Below are positions 45,386-48,866 of a DNA stretch of 48,866 nucleotides, one piece after another. Source of the stretch: Halochromatium salexigens (GTDB lineage Bacteria > Pseudomonadota > Gammaproteobacteria > Chromatiales > Chromatiaceae). Location of the stretch: the NCBI RefSeq assembly GCF_016653295.1, contig NZ_NHSF01000061.1:1-48866 (forward strand), given 5' to 3'. The stretch's first letter is position 1, and each line of letters opens with the position of its first letter. A program made the position numbers and the translations under genes. The notes under the pieces are model-generated. The model was not told the origin of the DNA. It worked only from the letters and a program-made list of their open reading frames with translations, and did no database searches.

Positions 45386-48300
45386 TCAATCCTGTGGTGG
45401 AGGCGAGAGGACCTCGCGGTTGCCGTTGCTCTCGGCGGGGCCGACGACGCCGATGCGCTCCATCTCCTCGATCATGCGCGCGGCGCGGTTGTAGCCGATC
45501 TTCAGTCGCCGTTGCACACCCGAGATCGAGGCGCGCCGGCTCTCGATGACGATCTGCACGGCCTCGTCGAACAGCGGGTCCTGATCCTCGACATCGCCAT
45601 TGCCCTTGGGTTCCGGGTCGATGCCGGGCAGGTGTTCGGACGGCTCCTGGAGGATGTTCTCGATGTAGTCCGGCGCGCCCTGCTGCTTGAGGAAGGCGAC
45701 CACCTTATGCACCTCATGGTCGTCGACGAAGGCGCCATGCACGCGCTGCGAGATGCTGCCGCCCGGGGGTAGGTAGAGCATGTCGCCATGGCCGAGCAGA
45801 TGCTCGGCGCCCATCTGATCGAGCACGGTGCGTGAGTCGACGCGGGCCGAGACCTTGAACGCCATGCGGGTCGGGATGTTGGCCTTGATCAGACCGGTAA
45901 GCACGTCGACCGAGGGGCGCTGGGTCGCGAGTAGCAGATGGATGCCGGAAGCGCGCGCCTTCTGCGCCAGGCGGGCGATCAGCTCCTCGACCTTCTTGCC
46001 GACCACCATCATCATGTCGGCGAGTTCGTCGATGATGACGACGATGTTCGGCAGCTTCTCCAACGTCGGCACCTCGGGCGGCTCCAGGCCCTCGGCGAGG
46101 GCGGCATTGACGATCGGGGCATAGGTGGGGTCCGCGATCGGTTCGCCGGCGGCGATGGCGTCGAGCACCTTGCGATTGTAGCCGGCGATGTTGCGCACGC
46201 CGAGGGCGGCCATCAGCTTGTAGCGGCGCTCCATCTCGCCGACACACCAGCGCAGCGCGTTGGCGGCCTCCTTCATGTCGGTGACCACGGGCGTGAGCAG
46301 ATGCGGGATGCCCTCGTAGACCGAGAGTTCGAGCATCTTCGGGTCGACCATGATCAGGCGCACATCATCCGGGCCGGCCTTGTAGACCAAGCTCAGGATC
46401 ATGGCGTTGATGGCGACCGATTTACCGGAGCCGGTGGTGCCAGCGATCAGCGCATGCGGCATGCGGCCGAGATCGGCGACCACTGGCTCGCCGGAGATGT
46501 TGGTGCCCATGCTGATGGTGAGCGGTGATTTCGCCTCGTGATAGGCGCGCGAGCCGATGATCTCGCTCAGGGTGACCATCTCGCGCTGATCGTTCGGCAC
46601 CTCGAGGCCGATCACCGATTTGCCGGGGATGACCTCGACCACGCGCACGCTGATCTTCGACAGCGCACGGGCGATGTCCTTGCTCAGGCCGGTGATCTTG
46701 CTGACCTTGACGCCCGGGGCCAGTTCGAGTTCGAACAGCGCCACGACCGGCCCGGGATGCACCTCGACGACCTCGGCGATGACGCCGAATTCGGCCAGGC
46801 GCGCTTCGAGTTCGCGCGACATGGTCTCGAGCTGCTCGGGGGTGGCGGCATTGCCGCTGCGCCGGGGTGGATCGAGCAGGTCGAGTGGGGGGCGCTCGCT
46901 GAAATCGCCGCGCATCGAGGCGGTGCGACTCGCCAGCGGCGGCGTGCTTGGCGTGGGCGCGGCAGGCGTTGCTGCCGGCGCTGGCGCCGAGCCGTCGGCC
47001 CAGACTGGCTCGACCGCAGTGGGCGGTGGGGCCAATGCAGTGACCGGGGGAGTGGCTGCTTTGGGGTCTTGCTCGGCCGAGGACGTTGGCTCCTGCTTGA
47101 AGGCCGATCCTAGCTCTGATTCCGGCTCTGGAGTCGTCTCTGGTGCCAGTTCTGGCTCTGGTGCTAGCCTCGATTCCGACTCTGGCATCGGTTCTGGCTC
47201 TGGCTCTGGCTCTGGCTCTAGCGAGGGCTCTGGTGTTGGCGCCGGTTCTGATTCTGGCTCTAGCGTTGATTCCGGCTCCGGCTCCGGTTCCGGTTCCGGT
47301 TCCGGTTCAGGATTTGGCACTGGCGCGAAGGCTGCTGGCGCTGGCTTCTGAATCTGGGGGGCAAGGGCTGATTCCGAGGCCGCTGGCCGACTCCTGGCAT
47401 CCGTCTCTTCGCGAGCGGGTACCGCGCCCGCCTCGAAGCCCGCACCGATCCCGATCGCGAGAGGTTGCTCTGTCCCCAGCAGAGGTGCTGCGGTCGGATG
47501 CGAGATGAGAGTGCGGATGGCATTCTGCGGCGCATTCATGGTTTGCGGCGCTTGGTGCGCATGCACGGAATGTTGCGCATCCGTCTCCGGGCTGTGCGCT
47601 GGAGCTTCTTCCTCCGGCGCCTGCCGCTGGACCCGCGCCTCGGCGGGGTCGAGCGCATCGGCGCGACTGACGCGGCCGCTATGCCGCCTAGGGTGTTCCG
47701 GCTTTGCGTTATCCGGCTTCGCGTTATCCGGCTTCATGTGCTCCGGCTTCGCGTGCTCCGGCTCCGCCTCCGCCTCCTCCGGTTCGCCTATCCAAGGTTC
47801 ATTCGCCGAGTCCATCCAGTCGTTCGGCTCCGCCTTGCGTTCGACCTGCCTGTCCACTGTCGGGGCGAAGACCGCTGTCGCGGCGAGATCCGATGCTGGT
47901 TCGACCTCGCTCTCGAATTCGCTCTCGCTCTCGTCGTCATCCCAATCGGTTGACCAATCAGTCTCCCAGTCCTCTTGATGCGGGTGCTGGCGGCGCTCGG
48001 CGCGTGCTGCCTGGATTTGCTGATACAGACGCGGCGGGACGCGCAGCAGCATCAGGGTCAGATCGCCGATGCCGTCGACGATGAGCAAGGGGGACATCCC
48101 AGTGAAGAGCGATAGCCCGGTCAGCAGTAGGCCGAGCAGCACGAGCGAGCCGCCGCCGATGCCAAAGCCCGCGCTGGCCATGTCCGAGATCAACTGGCCG
48201 AGGGCGCCGCCGATGCCATTGGGCAGGTCGCCGAAGGGACCGGCGATCTGCAGGCTCGCCAATCCGGCGCCGGCGCCGAGGGTGAGCAGCAGGCCGATCC

Positions 48301-48640
48301 AGCGCAGCACCAGCCAGTAGAGTTTGGTCTCGGGCTCTGGCTCGTGGTCGCGAAAGACGAGGAAGGCGCTGGCGGCGAGCGCGACCGGGATCAGGTAGGC
48401 GAGCACGCCGACCAGGAATAGCGCCAGATCCGCGAACCAGGCACCGAGTCTTCCGGCGGCGTTGTCGACGGCGCCTTCCGCCCCCACGAAAGACCAGCCG
48501 GGGTCATGTGCCGAATAGGTGGCCAGTGCTAGCACCAGATACAGCGAGATGAGGATGACGGCCCAGAGTGCACCTTCGCGCCAGGCACGCTCCAGATAAT
48601 CGCCGAAACGGGGCTGTCTGAGTCGAGTCGCTTGTTCCAC
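45386..48640 (-). CDS. ftsK: DNA translocase FtsK
   Basis: FtsK is a septal ATP-driven motor that sorts chromosome termini and activates XerCD at dif. The 1084-residue protein has four N-terminal membrane helices (about residues 25-190), a long linker (about 210-600) rich in Glu, Pro and Ala, a RecA-like motor domain with Walker A GTTGSGKS near residue 733 and Walker [11 protein letters not shown] near 870, and a C-terminal gamma winged helix (about 1015-1075) that reads KOPS. The linker contains in-frame DNA repeats. The start is GTG at 48640 with AGGAG seven bases upstream. TATAAT on the minus strand at 48669-48664 is the probable -10. Confidence 0.96.
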   Translation of the reverse strand: MEQATRLRQPRFGDYLERAWREGALWAVILISLYLVLALATYSAHDPGWSFVGAEGAVDNAAGRLGAWFADLALFLVGVLAYLIPVALAASAFLVFRDHEPEPETKLYWLVLRWIGLLLTLGAGAGLASLQIAGPFGDLPNGIGGALGQLISDMASAGFGIGGGSLVLLGLLLTGLSLFTGMSPLLIVDGIGDLTLMLLRVPPRLYQQIQAARAERRQHPHQEDWETDWSTDWDDDESESEFESEVEPASDLAATAVFAPTVDRQVERKAEPNDWMDSANEPWIGEPEEAEAEPEHAKPEHMKPDNAKPDNAKPEHPRRHSGRVSRADALDPAEARVQRQAPEEEAPAHSPETDAQHSVHAHQAPQTMNAPQNAIRTLISHPTAAPLLGTEQPLAIGIGAGFEAGAVPAREETDARSRPAASESALAPQIQKPAPAAFAPVPNPEPEPEPEPEPEPESTLEPESEPAPTPEPSLEPEPEPEPEPMPESESRLAPEPELAPETTPEPESELGSAFKQEPTSSAEQDPKAATPPVTALAPPPTAVEPVWADGSAPAPAATPAAPTPSTPPLASRTASMRGDFSERPPLDLLDPPRRSGNAATPEQLETMSRELEARLAEFGVIAEVVEVHPGPVVALFELELAPGVKVSKITGLSKDIARALSKISVRVVEVIPGKSVIGLEVPNDQREMVTLSEIIGSRAYHEAKSPLTISMGTNISGEPVVADLGRMPHALIAGTTGSGKSVAINAMILSLVYKAGPDDVRLIMVDPKMLELSVYEGIPHLLTPVVTDMKEAANALRWCVGEMERRYKLMAALGVRNIAGYNRKVLDAIAAGEPIADPTYAPIVNAALAEGLEPPEVPTLEKLPNIVVIIDELADMMMVVGKKVEELIARLAQKARASGIHLLLATQRPSVDVLTGLIKANIPTRMAFKVSARVDSRTVLDQMGAEHLLGHGDMLYLPPGGSISQRVHGAFVDDHEVHKVVAFLKQQGAPDYIENILQEPSEHLPGIDPEPKGNGDVEDQDPLFDEAVQIVIESRRASISGVQRRLKIGYNRAARMIEEMERIGVVGPAESNGNREVLSPPPQD
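47094..47330. repeat. Hexanucleotide (Glu-Pro) repeat tract in ftsK
   Basis: Short tandem arrays of hexamers such as TGGCTC and TCCGGT (best near 47192-47219 and 47271-47308, plus strand) encode the Glu-Pro dipeptide repeat of the FtsK linker. Units differ in the third codon base, so the array is partly diverged. Confidence 0.7.
47697..47756. repeat. Four 15-bp tandem repeats in ftsK linker
   Basis: A 15-base unit beginning TCCGGCTT occurs four times back to back at 47697, 47712, 47727 and 47742, with a partial fifth copy to about 47771. On the coding strand each unit gives a five-residue repeat of the KPEHx/KPDNA type. Being a multiple of three, copy-number change would keep the ftsK frame. 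Confidence 0.75.
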
Positions 48641-48663
48641 GGCATTCTCCTAACGTTTGGCGG

Positions 48664-48669
48664 ATTATA
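48664..48669 (-). promoter_or_regulatory. Probable -10 of ftsK
   Basis: A perfect TATAAT on the minus strand lies 24 bases before the ftsK GTG start. No good -35 is seen at the usual distance, so the element is only a candidate. Confidence 0.35.
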
Positions 48670-48761
48670 GCCTTAGCGAGGGAACTTCGTCGTGTTTCGA
48701 TGTTTGCGCTCCGCCCTCGGCGCCGGCGCTCGGCAGGCGCAGCAATTCCAAATTTGCCCTG

Positions 48762-48866
48762 TCACCGCCTTAAGCGCCGCGCTTTTGGTGGAGGCTGGGC
48801 CGGTTCGAGCGCCTCGAGCATAAACGTCAACAGCTCCTCCCATGAGGCATAGACGGTATAGAGCGT
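48762..48866 (-). CDS. C-terminal fragment of an unidentified gene, cut by the window edge
   Basis: A minus-strand frame is open from the right edge to a TGA at 48764-48762, giving the last 34 residues of a protein. It contains an acidic/hydrophobic stretch (WEELLTFMLEALE) followed by a proline run and a basic end (KARRLRR). I do not recognise the family. It is on the same strand as, and 121 bases upstream of, the ftsK start; whether it is a true gene end needs the adjacent sequence. Confidence 0.4.
   Translation of the reverse strand, partial: TLYTVYASWEELLTFMLEALEPAQPPPKARRLRR

Noticed and set aside
45377-45389. TTG start for lolA overlapping the ftsK stop
   Set aside because: Possible by TTGA overlap, but the ATG four codons later has better spacing from an AGGA and is the commoner codon.

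Overview
The window is a GC-rich stretch of bacterial chromosome, densely packed with housekeeping genes in gammaproteobacterial order: guaBA divergent from xseA, def-fmt-rsmB-ntrYX-trkAH, dprA-smg-topA-tsaC, tesA divergent from ybbAP, rnr-rlmB, and ftsK-lolA. A CsoS1D-type tandem BMC shell protein, a diheme cytochrome c4, a SCO protein and a gamma-class carbonic anhydrase suggest an autotrophic, probably sulfur-oxidising or phototrophic member of the Chromatiales. That placement is inferred from gene content only. No rRNA, CRISPR array, prophage or complete insertion sequence was seen.

Layout. 1-3347 (+): carbonic anhydrase, SCO, cytochrome c4 and an EEP-family hydrolase. 3390-8279 (-): an uncharacterised zinc-ribbon protein, CsoS1D, TadA, GuaA and GuaB, the last with a good sigma70-type promoter. 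8428-10475: XseA (+), a convergent TPR protein (-) and an AT-rich gap. 10476-20438 (-): a compact eight-gene run read def, fmt, rsmB, DUF4390, ntrY, ntrX, trkA, trkH. It joins N-terminal formyl-Met handling and 16S rRNA methylation to a two-component system and a K+ uptake system. 20754-27824 (+): LysM protein, DprA, Smg, TopA, TsaC and a short CFA-synthase-like methyltransferase. 27843-29801 (-): an SLC13-type permease with RCK_C domains. 29914-30357 (+): a single-domain globin.

30401-32939 (-): rfbB-rfbA-rfbC for dTDP-sugar synthesis, without rfbD, each gene overlapping the next by ATGA. 33057-36729 (-): RelA and a DUF1015 protein. 36888-41117: ybbA-ybbP ABC system (-), divergent from tesA (+) with physically overlapping start codons. 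41260-41346 (-): tRNA-Leu(CAG). 41457-44536 (+): RNase R and RlmB. 44697-48640 (-): LolA and FtsK, the latter with a long repetitive linker. At 48762-48866 the C-terminal end of an unidentified minus-strand gene runs off the right edge.

The points most worth a second look are the isolated CsoS1D gene among nucleotide and tRNA genes, an NtrX whose AAA+ domain has lost the sigma54-contact loop and the Walker A lysine, the AT-rich island with an inverted repeat at 10170-10330, and the start-codon overlap of tesA and ybbA. No clearly new multi-gene system is evident; most of the window is conserved core genome.
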